NCBI RefSeq assembly: GCF_008711175.1
Contig: NZ_VWNF01000021.1
Location: 186,001-250,000 of the forward strand
Source of the DNA: Nesterenkonia ebinurensis
Lineage (GTDB): Bacteria; Actinomycetota; Actinomycetes; Actinomycetales; Micrococcaceae
DNA length: 64,000 bases
Direction of reading: 5' to 3'
In this document: piece after piece, positions 7,723-16,439 of the stretch
Layout of the letters: each line of letters starts with the position of its first letter
Numbering within the stretch: position 1 is the first letter of the stretch
Made by a program: the position numbers and the translations under genes
The notes under the pieces: generated by a model
What the model saw: the letters and a program-made list of their open reading frames with translations, nothing else
The model's database searches: none
Told to the model about the DNA's origin: nothing

Positions 7723-8675
7723 CTGAACTCCTGCAGATCCAAGATGTCCGCAAGACTTTCGGCATCCGCAGCTCCTTCCTAGGCAGGAAGAAGGATCTGG
7801 TGGCGGTGGAAGGCATCAGTCTCAGAATTCCCAAGGGACGTACCCTCGGCCTGGTGGGTGAGTCCGGATCGGGCAAATCGACTCTGGCCAATATGGTCAC
7901 CGGCATGCTGGCACCCACCTCTGGGCAGGTGCTCATTGACGGGCAGCCGGTCCACGATCAGAAGGGCAAGGTAGCCCTGCGCGGTGAGAGCGGCGCCCAG
8001 ATCGTCTTCCAGGACCCCTATTCCTCACTGAACCCGAGGATGCCGGTGGCGCAGCTGCTGGCCGAACCGCTGAAAGTTGCGCCAAAGGTTCTCATGCCGG
8101 AGCGGGAACAGCGCGTGAACGAACTCCTGGACCAGGTGGGCCTGCCGCGCAGCGCCCGCCAGAAGTACCCGCACGAGTTCTCCGGCGGTCAGCGCCAACG
8201 CATTGTGATCGCCCGCGCCCTGGCCCGCCGACCCCGGCTGCTGGTCTGCGATGAGCCGGTCTCCGCCCTGGATGTCTCCGTGCAGTCCCAAATCCTGAAC
8301 CTACTGAAGGATCTCCAGGACGAGCTGGGGCTGACCTACCTGTTCATCGGCCACGGCCTGGAGAGCGTGGGATTCATGAGCGATGAGATCGCCGTGATGT
8401 ACCTGGGCCGAATTGTGGAGCAGGGTCCGGCCCATCAGGTGCTGGCTGATCCGGTCCACCCCTACACCCAGGCGCTGATCAGTTCCAGTGAGGCGATCCC
8501 CTTCCACGCGGGCGGCACGGTGGAGCTCACCGGCGAGATCCCTAGCCCGCTCAACCCGCCTTCAGGGTGTGTTTTCCGAACCCGCTGCCCCCTGGTCACC
8601 GATATCTGCGCTGAGGCCGTACCGGCACTGACCCCGCGGTCAGAGTCCCGGATGGCAGCCTGCCACCGCCGCTGA
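7719..8675 (+). CDS. Opp/Dpp-type ABC transporter ATP-binding protein (DppF-like)
   Basis: This is the second ATPase, 318 residues. The ATG at 7719 is chosen because it overlaps the previous stop as ATGA and opens MTELLQIQDVRKTFG, the usual N-terminus; an upstream in-frame start at 7671 would only extend into the previous gene. Walker A is GESGSGKS (47-54), signature FSGGQRQRI, Walker B LLVCDEPVSALD. The switch His appears as FIGHGLESV where most homologues have SHDL, keeping the His but changing the next residues. The C-terminal Cys motif CVFRTRCPLVTDIC is present. Confidence 0.93.
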   Translation: MTELLQIQDVRKTFGIRSSFLGRKKDLVAVEGISLRIPKGRTLGLVGESGSGKSTLANMVTGMLAPTSGQVLIDGQPVHDQKGKVALRGESGAQIVFQDPYSSLNPRMPVAQLLAEPLKVAPKVLMPEREQRVNELLDQVGLPRSARQKYPHEFSGGQRQRIVIARALARRPRLLVCDEPVSALDVSVQSQILNLLKDLQDELGLTYLFIGHGLESVGFMSDEIAVMYLGRIVEQGPAHQVLADPVHPYTQALISSSEAIPFHAGGTVELTGEIPSPLNPPSGCVFRTRCPLVTDICAEAVPALTPRSESRMAACHRR

Positions 8676-8718
8676 TCCTCCGCACCGCATGAATCACTCC
8701 ACCAAGAAAGGAAACATC

Positions 8719-10269
8719 ATGAGAAATCGGTCAGCCACATTAGGAGCCGGCCTGCTCGCCCTCAGCCTGTCCGCCTGCGGAGGGGTGCCCGGCACCACCT
8801 CTGACAACGGATCCGAGAACGGCGGAGAGGAGGAAAGCCGCACCCTGGTCTTCGCCCAGAGCGCCGATCCGACCACCATGGATCCCCAGGATGCCCGTTC
8901 CACCTCCGCTGAGCGGGTCAACCGCAATATCTACAGCCGGCTCTTCCGCCGTGACGCGGAGATGGAGCTGGTGGAGGATCTGGTCATCGACTACGAGCAG
9001 GTGGATGAGCAAACCTGGCGCTTCACCATCACCGATGAGGCGGTCTTCCACAACGGGGACCCGCTGACCGCTGCTGATGTGGAGTTCAGCATCAACCGGG
9101 TGATCACTGACGACACTCTTCTCGAGTACGTGGAGTTCAATCAGATTACCAGCGTGGAAGCCATTGGCGACTACGAGATCGAACTCACTACTGACGGACC
9201 GATGCCCACTCTGATCAACGTGCTCTCCAAGGGCGGGGCTGACATCATGCCCTCCGAGTACATCGAAGAAAACGGGATAGAGGGGTTCATCGCCAGTCCC
9301 ATCGGCTCCGGCCCCTATGAGTTCGTCGAATGGCGGCAGGATGACCGGGTGGTCCTTACCGCCAACGAGGACTACTGGGGCGGAGAGCCTCAGTGGGACG
9401 AGGTGGAGCTGCGAGCCATCCCGGAGAACTCCACCCGGGTCTCTGAGCTGCTCACCGGCGGAGTGGACATAGCCGCCGATGTTCCGCCCAACGACTGGGA
9501 TCGGATCGATGATGAGGACGGCTCCCATATGGTGTTCGGCGACACCACCCGAGTGATGCTGCTGATTGTGCGCATGACCGACGGCTACATCACCGCCGAC
9601 CCAGAGATCCGCGAAGCCATCGACCTGGCCATCGACCAGGGCACTATCACCGAGACCCTGTTCGAGGGCAATGCCACCCCGGTGCGCTCCCGTGTCCCAG
9701 TGGGAAGCTTCGGCGCCAATGAGGAACTCTACGATGACTTCCTCTACGACCCGGAGCGTGCTGCTGAACTCGTGGCAGCAGCCGATGAGACCCCTGAAGT
9801 GACCCTGACCGCCTCCCGCGGCAACTATCCCTTCGACGGCGAGGTGGCCGAGATGATCGCCTCCTACCTGGAGGAGGTCGGCTTTGAGGTGAACCTGGAC
9901 ATCCGCGAGGGTGGCTCGTACAGCGATATGTACAGTGAGCGCAACAACGAGGAGCTATTCCTGATCGGCCTGGCCGATGGCATGCTGGACGCCTCCTCCC
10001 CGATGGTGCACTACACCCCAGAGACCGCAGAGGGGATGACCGATTACTTCAGCGAGGAAGTCATCGACCTGCTGAACCAGGCTGGCCGCACCCTGGACGA
10101 GGAGGAACGTGCTCAGCTCTACGCTGAGGCCCAGGAGATTGTTGCAGAGGACCGCCCACACATCCCGCTGTACGTACAGCCCGGTGCCTTCGGGGTCTCC
10201 GACGGCGTGGACTTCACTCCCCGGCTGGATGACAACCTCTACTTTGACGACATCCTTCCCAACGACTGA
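8719..10269 (+). CDS. Opp/Dpp-type ABC transporter substrate-binding lipoprotein
   Basis: This is the extracellular solute-binding protein of the importer, 516 residues. The start at 8719 has AGGAAA upstream and gives a clean lipoprotein signal: MRNRSATLGAGLL, then LSAC with lipidated Cys20. A Gly/Glu-rich linker follows, then SBP_bac_5 domain sequence (LVFAQSADPTTMDPQDARS, later FTITDEAVFHNGDPLTAADVEFS). An in-frame ATG at 8689 would add ten residues and spoil the signal peptide. The protein is strongly acidic, as secreted proteins of halotolerant bacteria often are. A strong hairpin follows it, before the alpha-mannosidase gene. Confidence 0.93.
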   Translation: MRNRSATLGAGLLALSLSACGGVPGTTSDNGSENGGEEESRTLVFAQSADPTTMDPQDARSTSAERVNRNIYSRLFRRDAEMELVEDLVIDYEQVDEQTWRFTITDEAVFHNGDPLTAADVEFSINRVITDDTLLEYVEFNQITSVEAIGDYEIELTTDGPMPTLINVLSKGGADIMPSEYIEENGIEGFIASPIGSGPYEFVEWRQDDRVVLTANEDYWGGEPQWDEVELRAIPENSTRVSELLTGGVDIAADVPPNDWDRIDDEDGSHMVFGDTTRVMLLIVRMTDGYITADPEIREAIDLAIDQGTITETLFEGNATPVRSRVPVGSFGANEELYDDFLYDPERAAELVAAADETPEVTLTASRGNYPFDGEVAEMIASYLEEVGFEVNLDIREGGSYSDMYSERNNEELFLIGLADGMLDASSPMVHYTPETAEGMTDYFSEEVIDLLNQAGRTLDEEERAQLYAEAQEIVAEDRPHIPLYVQPGAFGVSDGVDFTPRLDDNLYFDDILPND

Positions 10270-10282
10270 CCGCTGACCCAAC

Positions 10283-10321
10283 AGATGTGGAGCCGGGTTC
10301 GTTGAGCCCGGCTCCACATCT
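10283..10321 (+). terminator. Perfect 15-bp hairpin between binding-protein and mannosidase genes
   Basis: AGATGTGGAGCCGGG (10283-10297) pairs perfectly with CCCGGCTCCACATCT (10307-10321) around a 9-base loop, starting 14 bp after the binding-protein stop. There is no U-tail. It most likely trims or attenuates the operon transcript so that transporter mRNA is more abundant than the downstream enzyme mRNA. It ends 6 bases before the AGGAG ribosome site of the mannosidase gene. Confidence 0.8.
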
Positions 10322-10337
10322 GCCCCCAGGAGATTCC

Positions 10338-13300
10338 ATGCACAGCTACCCCCAGCTCACCCACGCCCGGGTGGACCGCGTATGCCGTCAGCGGCTGCTG
10401 CCGGCCCTGTACTCCACGCTGGCACCGGTGACCATACAGCGGTGGGAGGTCGACGGCGACGGGGAGCCCGTCCCAGCAGCCCATGCTCTCGGCATCCGTC
10501 CCCTACCCGGCCGTTCAACCCCGGCCTACGAGCCTTTCACCCTGGGGCAGCCCTGGGGCCCGGCCTGGTCCACCACCTGGTTCCGCATCACCGGCAGCGT
10601 GCCGGATGATGCGCGCACCGCTGAGCTGGTGCTGGATCCAGGCTGGTATGAAGGGATGGACGGCTTCCACGGAGAAGCGCTGGTCTACCGGCCGGACGGA
10701 ACCGTGGTCAAGGGCATCCACCCCAACCAGTCCTGGGTGCGGCTGAAGGGTGAGCGCACCCCATCCGGACTGCTCAACCAGGATGACAGCTTTGAGCTCT
10801 ATGTGGAGGCCGCCGCCAACCCGCTGGTCTACAAACCGCGCGTCTTCGCCCCCAATGACCTGGGCGAGAAGCACACAGCGGCGAGCTTCGAACCTTATCG
10901 GTTCCGAACTGCAGAGGTCGCCGAGTTCCACACCGAAATCTGGGAGCTGCTGCGCGATCTGGAGACTGCCGACGGGCTGGCCCGCCAGCTGCCAGACTCC
11001 GAACCGCGCTATTGGCGGTTGCTGGAGGCTGTGGAGCACGCCTTGGATGCCTTCGTGGAGTCCGATCCTGACTCTGCCGCAGAAGCCCGAAAGCGGCTGG
11101 CCGGTGTACTGAGCCTCCCTGCTCATGCCAGTGCACATATCATTTCAGCTATCGGGCATGCCCATATCGATTCGGCCTGGCTGTGGCCGGTGCGTGAGAC
11201 CCGCCGCAAGGTGGCCCGCACCGTGGGAAATGTGCTCTCCCTGATGGACCAGGATGACCAGTTCCGCTACGGCATGTCCTCCGCCCAGCAGTACGCCTGG
11301 CTTCAGCAGGACCACCCTGACCTCTTCGCCCGACTCAGCGAGCGGGTCCAGCAGGGCCGCTTCATACCACTGGGGGGCATGTGGGTGGAGACCGACTGCG
11401 TGATGCCGGCCGGGGAGTCCATGGTCCGGCAGGCTCTGAAGGGACAGCGCTACTTCATGAAGACCTTCGGCGTCGAATGCGAAGGCGCCTGGCTGCCCGA
11501 CTCATTCGGCTACGCCGGAGGGCTTCCGCAGATCGTGCGGCGTGCCGGATTCCAGTGGTTCCTCACCCAGAAGATTGCCTGGGGGGACACCAATGAGTTC
11601 CCGCACCACAGCTTTGACTGGGAGGGGGTGGACGGCTCTCGTATCTTCACCCACTTCCCTCCGGCCAACACCTATGAGGCCACTGTGGAGGCCGATGAGC
11701 TGCATCGGGCCCAATGGAACTTCCGGGACAAGACCCACTCCTCCCATTCACTGCTTCCCTTCGGCTACGGCGATGGCGGTGGCGGGCCCACCCGGGAGAT
11801 GCTGGCCCGGGCTCGCCGGTTCGCCGACCTGGAGGGAGCACCCCGGCTGCGGCAGGTGGCTCCGGCCCGGTTCTTCGCCGATGCGGAGGCCGAGTACCGG
11901 TCCGCGGGCAAAATCCCGGTGTGGCGGGGTGAGCTCTACCTGGAGCTGCACCGCGGCACCCTGACTTCCCAACTGGCCATGAAGCAGGGCAACAGACGGG
12001 CCGAGGCTTCTCTTCGCCTGGTGGAGCATCTGGCCGCTGCGGCCGCAGTCCGGGCCGGGGCGCAGTATCCGCACCAGGAGCTGGCTGAGATCTGGCAGCA
12101 GGTGCTGCTCCACCAGTTCCATGATGTGCTTCCCGGCTCATCCATCGCCTGGGTGCACCGGGAGGCCCGCCAGTCTTACGGGCAGCTGCAGGACCGTCTG
12201 CACTCCCTGGCCATTACCGCGTTGGAGGCCCTCGGTGCTCCCCACTCAGAGGACTGGCCTGCCTTGACTCCTGACTCTGCCGGCTCCTGGCAGGACACGG
12301 CGCACGACGCCGCCGACGTCACCGTGAAGCGCACCGAAACGGGGTGTCTGGTGTTGGCAAATAGCCGGCTCCGCGTCGTCGTCGGCTCGCACGGGCATGT
12401 CACCTCAATCGTTGATGCCGAAACTGGCCGGGAGCTGGTGCCCGATGGTGAGCCGATGGGAGCACTCTGGCTGTTCCGGGATGAGCCGATCCGGTGGGAC
12501 GCCTGGGATGTGGAGCGGCACACCCTGCGGCTAGGCCACCTGGTGGAGGGTGTTAGCTTGGTGGAGGTCTGTTCTCAGGACGGGGCAGCGGCAGTGACCG
12601 TGAGCCGGCAGGAGGGCCCCTCCTCCTTCACCATGACCTACCGGCTGCAGCCGGGCGCGGCGGAGCTGGATATGGAGCTGGAGGCGGACTGGCGGCATTC
12701 GGAGCATCTGCTCAAAGTAGCTCTGCCGCTGGATCTGCACACCTCTTCGGCGAAGTTCGAGACCCAGTACGGCTATGTGAAACGCGATATCAGCGATAAC
12801 ACTAGCTGGCAAGAGGTGCAGTTCGAGGTCAATCAGCACCGATGGATGCATCTGGGCGAGGGCGATTTCGGAGTGGGTATCACCAATGACTCCAGCTACG
12901 GCTGCGATGTCACTCAGCTGGACTCCGGAGGCACACTGGTGCGGCTTTCGCTGCTGCGAGCCGCCCAGTTCCCTGATCCTGGGGCGGATATCGGCCATCA
13001 CCGGATTCGCTGGTCGGTACTGCCGGGCGGAGTTCCCACAACGGTCGACGCCGCATACCGGCTCAACGCCCCGGAGACTGAGCCGGAGGTCTCCGGCCTG
13101 GTGGTGGATCCGCTGGTCAGTCTTCAGCTGGTAGCAGGTGCGGCCGCAGTGGACTGGGTCAAGGCTGCCGAGGACTGCTCCGGCGATCTCATCGTGCGGA
13201 TCGTGGAGGTCGCCGGCGGCCGGGCTGAGGCAGTGCTGCAGCTGGGTCCCGGACTGGAGGCTGCTGAGGTGGCTGAGACGGACCTACTGGAGCGCACCGC

Positions 13301-13442
13301 TGAGGCCGACGGGGCCTTCCCGGAGGATCTTCCCTATGCACTGGCCGACCGGGCTTGGCAGCCGGCCAAGGGGGTGGCTGTGTCGCTACGACCCTTCCAA
13401 CTCGCCACTCTGCGGCTGCGCCGGCCCGGAGTCGAGGGGTAA
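10338..13442 (+). CDS. GH38 family alpha-mannosidase
   Basis: This enzyme removes alpha-linked mannose from oligosaccharides or glycoconjugates. It is 1,034 residues with no signal peptide, so it acts in the cytoplasm on imported substrate. The zinc site opens with HAHIDSAWLWPVRE (H274, H276, D278) and the nucleophile is D388 in WLPDSFGYAGGLPQ. The remaining zinc-site His lies in LLHQFHDVLPGSS near residue 600, followed by the beta-rich C-terminal domains. Full length fits actinobacterial GH38. The ATG at 10338 follows AGGAG; an upstream GTG at 10287 lies inside the hairpin and is rejected. Its last 57 bp overlap the antisense GntR gene. Confidence 0.95.
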   Translation: MHSYPQLTHARVDRVCRQRLLPALYSTLAPVTIQRWEVDGDGEPVPAAHALGIRPLPGRSTPAYEPFTLGQPWGPAWSTTWFRITGSVPDDARTAELVLDPGWYEGMDGFHGEALVYRPDGTVVKGIHPNQSWVRLKGERTPSGLLNQDDSFELYVEAAANPLVYKPRVFAPNDLGEKHTAASFEPYRFRTAEVAEFHTEIWELLRDLETADGLARQLPDSEPRYWRLLEAVEHALDAFVESDPDSAAEARKRLAGVLSLPAHASAHIISAIGHAHIDSAWLWPVRETRRKVARTVGNVLSLMDQDDQFRYGMSSAQQYAWLQQDHPDLFARLSERVQQGRFIPLGGMWVETDCVMPAGESMVRQALKGQRYFMKTFGVECEGAWLPDSFGYAGGLPQIVRRAGFQWFLTQKIAWGDTNEFPHHSFDWEGVDGSRIFTHFPPANTYEATVEADELHRAQWNFRDKTHSSHSLLPFGYGDGGGGPTREMLARARRFADLEGAPRLRQVAPARFFADAEAEYRSAGKIPVWRGELYLELHRGTLTSQLAMKQGNRRAEASLRLVEHLAAAAAVRAGAQYPHQELAEIWQQVLLHQFHDVLPGSSIAWVHREARQSYGQLQDRLHSLAITALEALGAPHSEDWPALTPDSAGSWQDTAHDAADVTVKRTETGCLVLANSRLRVVVGSHGHVTSIVDAETGRELVPDGEPMGALWLFRDEPIRWDAWDVERHTLRLGHLVEGVSLVEVCSQDGAAAVTVSRQEGPSSFTMTYRLQPGAAELDMELEADWRHSEHLLKVALPLDLHTSSAKFETQYGYVKRDISDNTSWQEVQFEVNQHRWMHLGEGDFGVGITNDSSYGCDVTQLDSGGTLVRLSLLRAAQFPDPGADIGHHRIRWSVLPGGVPTTVDAAYRLNAPETEPEVSGLVVDPLVSLQLVAGAAAVDWVKAAEDCSGDLIVRIVEVAGGRAEAVLQLGPGLEAAEVAETDLLERTAEADGAFPEDLPYALADRAWQPAKGVAVSLRPFQLATLRLRRPGVEG

Positions 13443-14234
13443 CTGCTGGTCCAAGGGCTTGCGGTCCGGTGCCGGGGCGTAGTGCCGCAGCCAGATCTCA
13501 GTCTGGGCCACATGGCTGGCCATAGCCGCAGAAGCCATAGCCGGATCCCCAGCAATGATGGCCTCAGCGATCTGGCGGTGGCCATCCTCACTCATCCGCC
13601 GGATGGCATCGGTGCCCTGGCTGCCGTAGATCTGGTAGGCCCGGGACCGGTTCTTCATCACGGCCAGCAACGCGGTGATGGTGGCATTGCCCCCAGCCTC
13701 GGCCACCAGCTGGTGGAACTCGGCGTCCAGGACACTGGCCTCATTAGGGCTGGAGGCGTCGTCGAGCCTGATCAGCATGTCGCGCAGCTGGGCATGCACC
13801 AGGGGGGTGGCCTTGGCGGCGGCCTGGCCGGCGGCATAGGACTCCAGGACCCTACGCACCTCGTAGAGCTCCAGCACCCCGGAGAGCGGCAGCAATTCTA
13901 CGGTCAGGGCCAGGGAGCGCATGAACTCCTCAGGTTTGAGCGAAGAGACGTAGACCCCGGAGCCGTGGCGAGATTCCACCACCCCGAGAGCGGCGAGCAT
14001 CCGGACGGCTTCTCGCAGGGACCCCCGGGAGACCCCCAGGCGTTCGCAGAGTTCAGACTCGGAGGGCAGCCGCTGCTCGGCGGTGAGTTCCTGGGAGCTG
14101 ATCATGTGTCGGATTCCGTGGAATGCCCGCTCTACTGCCGACACTATGCGTCCCTTCTTCGAGTCATCTGAGCGGGCCCTGGGTGAAGTGAGGTTCCCTG
14201 CTACCTGTTCATAATACTGCCGAGAGGAGTCCAA
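13386..14234 (-). CDS. GntR/FadR-family transcriptional regulator of the mannoside cluster
   Basis: This is a DNA-binding repressor or activator with an N-terminal winged helix (LPSESELCERLGVSRGSLREAVRML) and a C-terminal FCD ligand domain (LELYEVRRVLESYAAGQAA, with metal-binding His in LDAEFHQLVAEAGG). The first start is a TTG at 14234 with a weak ribosome site; a GTG at 14144 with AAGGGA upstream is a good alternative and still precedes the helix-turn-helix. It is inserted on the opposite strand between the mannosidase and the sugar kinase. Its last 57 bp run antisense to the end of the mannosidase gene. It likely controls the cluster in response to a sugar or sugar phosphate (inference). 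Confidence 0.9.
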   Translation of the reverse strand: MDSSRQYYEQVAGNLTSPRARSDDSKKGRIVSAVERAFHGIRHMISSQELTAEQRLPSESELCERLGVSRGSLREAVRMLAALGVVESRHGSGVYVSSLKPEEFMRSLALTVELLPLSGVLELYEVRRVLESYAAGQAAAKATPLVHAQLRDMLIRLDDASSPNEASVLDAEFHQLVAEAGGNATITALLAVMKNRSRAYQIYGSQGTDAIRRMSEDGHRQIAEAIIAGDPAMASAAMASHVAQTEIWLRHYAPAPDRKPLDQQLPLDSGPAQPQSGELEGS

Positions 14235-14288
14235 GCTGTGCTGACCAGCCCGACTTCAGTTGTGCGCAATGAGATGATGGAGACAGCC

Positions 14289-15245
14289 ATGAATATGCAC
14301 CCTTCCCCCCGCACCACAGCTGTGTGGGCGGCTGTGGACGCTGGGCAGAGCAGCACCAAAGGAATGCTGTATCAGCCTGGCCGGCAGCCGCTGCCTCTGT
14401 TCCTGCCGCAGGTGCTCACCAGTCGGGCGTTATTGCCCCAGCTTGCTGCGTTTGCCCAGCAGACTGCTGCTGAGGCACAGGCCCCGCTGCAGGGGATGAC
14501 TTTCGGGACTTCCGGGCTGACTCGGGCAGAGACCGATGCGCAGCGGCTGCTGGAGATGATCGGGCAGCCCAGCCTCCACCGGATCAGACTTACTCATGAT
14601 TCGGTCACCAGCTACCTGGGTGCGGTGGGCCTGTGCCAGGGGGCAGTCATCGCCTCTGGCACAGGTGTGGTGACCCTGGCGGTGGGCGAGCAGCAGGTAG
14701 CCCGGGTGGACGGCTGGGGAAGTTTCATGGGGGATGCCGGAAGCGGATTCTCTATAGGGCGTGAGGCGCTTCAGGCCGTGATGCGCGCCTATGACGGACG
14801 AGGCCCGGCTACTGCGCTCACCAATGAGGTGCGGCGGCGCTGGCCGGACCTGCCGGGTGCCTATATCCAGCTGCAGAACGATTCCGAAGCGGTCAGCTTG
14901 GTGGCCTCCTTCGCCCGGGTGGTGGGGGAGCTGGCGGCTGAGGACCAGGTAGCGGCAGAAATCTGCCAGTATGCCGCAGCAGAGCTGGCCCATTCGGTGA
15001 TCACTGCACTGCGCCGGGTGAGGCAGGACCAACCACCGGCCAGCCCGCAGGTGGCGACCATCGGCGGGGTCTTCGGCTCGGTGGCCATCAGCAGTGAATT
15101 CTGGCGGCTGGTCCGGGCAGCCGTACCCCGGGTGCAGCCGTTGCAGCAGAGCGGCCATGGCGTGGACGGGTCCTCCGCACTGTTCACCGTTGAAGCAGAC
15201 CACCCCTTGAGGCTTTTGATCTCAGCAGCTGAGAGGCAGGCATGA
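14289..15245 (+). CDS. BadF/BadG/BcrA/BcrD-type ATPase, probable sugar (N-acetylglucosamine-like) kinase
   Basis: This is an ASKHA-fold kinase of 318 residues. The phosphate-1 loop is AAVDAGQSSTKGMLY near the N-terminus, phosphate-2 is VIASGTGVV, and WGSFMGDAGSGFSIGREAL is the hallmark segment of the N-acetylglucosamine kinase branch. The start at 14289 is set by GGAG seven bases upstream. Several earlier in-frame starts exist but lack a ribosome site and approach the divergent GntR gene. It overlaps manA by 4 bp, so the two are made together. In this context it probably phosphorylates the hexose released by the mannosidase (mannose or a linked amino sugar); the exact substrate is inferred. 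Confidence 0.85.
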   Translation: MNMHPSPRTTAVWAAVDAGQSSTKGMLYQPGRQPLPLFLPQVLTSRALLPQLAAFAQQTAAEAQAPLQGMTFGTSGLTRAETDAQRLLEMIGQPSLHRIRLTHDSVTSYLGAVGLCQGAVIASGTGVVTLAVGEQQVARVDGWGSFMGDAGSGFSIGREALQAVMRAYDGRGPATALTNEVRRRWPDLPGAYIQLQNDSEAVSLVASFARVVGELAAEDQVAAEICQYAAAELAHSVITALRRVRQDQPPASPQVATIGGVFGSVAISSEFWRLVRAAVPRVQPLQQSGHGVDGSSALFTVEADHPLRLLISAAERQA

Positions 15246-16414
15246 CACTGATCAGAATCGACAACACCCCCTTGTCCTATCCCTGGGGTGCTGCGGGCGG
15301 CATCTCTGCGCTGCTGGGTCGCGAGCCCAGCGGCGGGCCGGAGGCTGAGCTGTGGCTGGGTAGCCACCCCAAAGCCCCCAGCCGGGTACTTGAACCAGGT
15401 GCGGCATGGTCTGACCTGCATCAGTGGGAGACAGAGACCGGCCAGCAGCTGCCGTTTCTGCTGAAGATTCTCGACGCCGCCGCTCCCCTCTCCCTGCAGG
15501 CCCACCCCTCAGCGGAGCAGGCAGCACTGGGTTTTGACCGTGAGGAGCGGGCGGGGATTCCGGTTGATGCCCCGCACCGGAACTACCGCGACCCCCGGCC
15601 TAAACCTGAGATGATCGTGGCGCTGAGTGACAGGTTCGAAGCCCTGTGCGGATTCCGCGATCCCGCACATACCACGGACCTGCTGCAGGAGGGGGCTCGG
15701 GGCTCTGGCCCGGCTGGAGCTCTGCTGAGAACCTGGGCCTATATGCTCACCGAGCAGGGGATCGCGCGCACTGTGCGTTGGCTGCTCGGAGATGCTCCGG
15801 AGATTCCGCAGCTGATCGGTCAGCTTCAGGCCGCAGCCGAGCGTCACCCCGAGAAGCTGGGCCTGGTCTCTCGCCTGCTGGCCGAGTATCCCGGCGACCC
15901 GGGGGCGGCTGTGGCAGTGATGCTCAACCATGAGCTGCTCTCTGCCGGAGAGGCGCTGTGGCTGCCCGCCGGGAACATCCACGCCTATCTGCACGGCACC
16001 GGCATTGAGCTGATGGGACCCAGTGACAATGTGCTGCGCGGCGGGCTGACCGGAAAACACATTGATGTCCCCGAGCTGCTGCACGTCCTTGATATCAGTT
16101 TCGGTCCTCCTGCCCGCCTACGGCCCGCCGCCCGGCAGGTTGGTCTGCGCAGCTATCGGACGGCAGAGGGCCCGGAGAACCGCGGGGCTCCTTTCGAGCT
16201 GCTGGAGATTACCGGGGAGGCCGAGTTCCGCACTGAGACGCCCAGTGTGATCGCGGTGCTCAGCGGCAGCTTCACGGTGACTGCTGAAGATACAGGTACT
16301 GTGCAGGACGCCGCCCGCGGCCAGTTCCTGCTTCAGGCCACCCCGGGGCTGCTCTCTCTCCGCGGTACTGGGCGGGCCTTCCTCGCCACTGGACGGAGAG
16401 CAGTCAGCACCTGA
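15242..16414 (+). CDS. manA: Mannose-6-phosphate isomerase, class I (ManA)
   Basis: This enzyme interconverts mannose 6-phosphate and fructose 6-phosphate, feeding mannose into glycolysis. The 390 residues show the type I PMI fold. The zinc ligands are in PLSLQAHPSAEQA (Gln, His), KPEMIVAL (Glu), and the His of GNIHAYLHGTGIELMGPSDNVLRGGLT, which also has the conserved Arg. The ATGA overlap with the kinase gene shows they are cotranslated. It closes the mannoside pathway of this cluster: import, alpha-mannosidase, kinase, isomerase. Confidence 0.95.
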   Translation: MTLIRIDNTPLSYPWGAAGGISALLGREPSGGPEAELWLGSHPKAPSRVLEPGAAWSDLHQWETETGQQLPFLLKILDAAAPLSLQAHPSAEQAALGFDREERAGIPVDAPHRNYRDPRPKPEMIVALSDRFEALCGFRDPAHTTDLLQEGARGSGPAGALLRTWAYMLTEQGIARTVRWLLGDAPEIPQLIGQLQAAAERHPEKLGLVSRLLAEYPGDPGAAVAVMLNHELLSAGEALWLPAGNIHAYLHGTGIELMGPSDNVLRGGLTGKHIDVPELLHVLDISFGPPARLRPAARQVGLRSYRTAEGPENRGAPFELLEITGEAEFRTETPSVIAVLSGSFTVTAEDTGTVQDAARGQFLLQATPGLLSLRGTGRAFLATGRRAVST

Positions 16415-16439
16415 TCGCCTACAGCCCAACCCGGTAGGC

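Noticed and set aside
13386-14234. The GntR gene as a simple shadow of the mannosidase-kinase gap
   Set aside because: Rejected as a shadow and kept as a gene: only 57 bp overlap the mannosidase and it has a complete winged helix and FCD domain.
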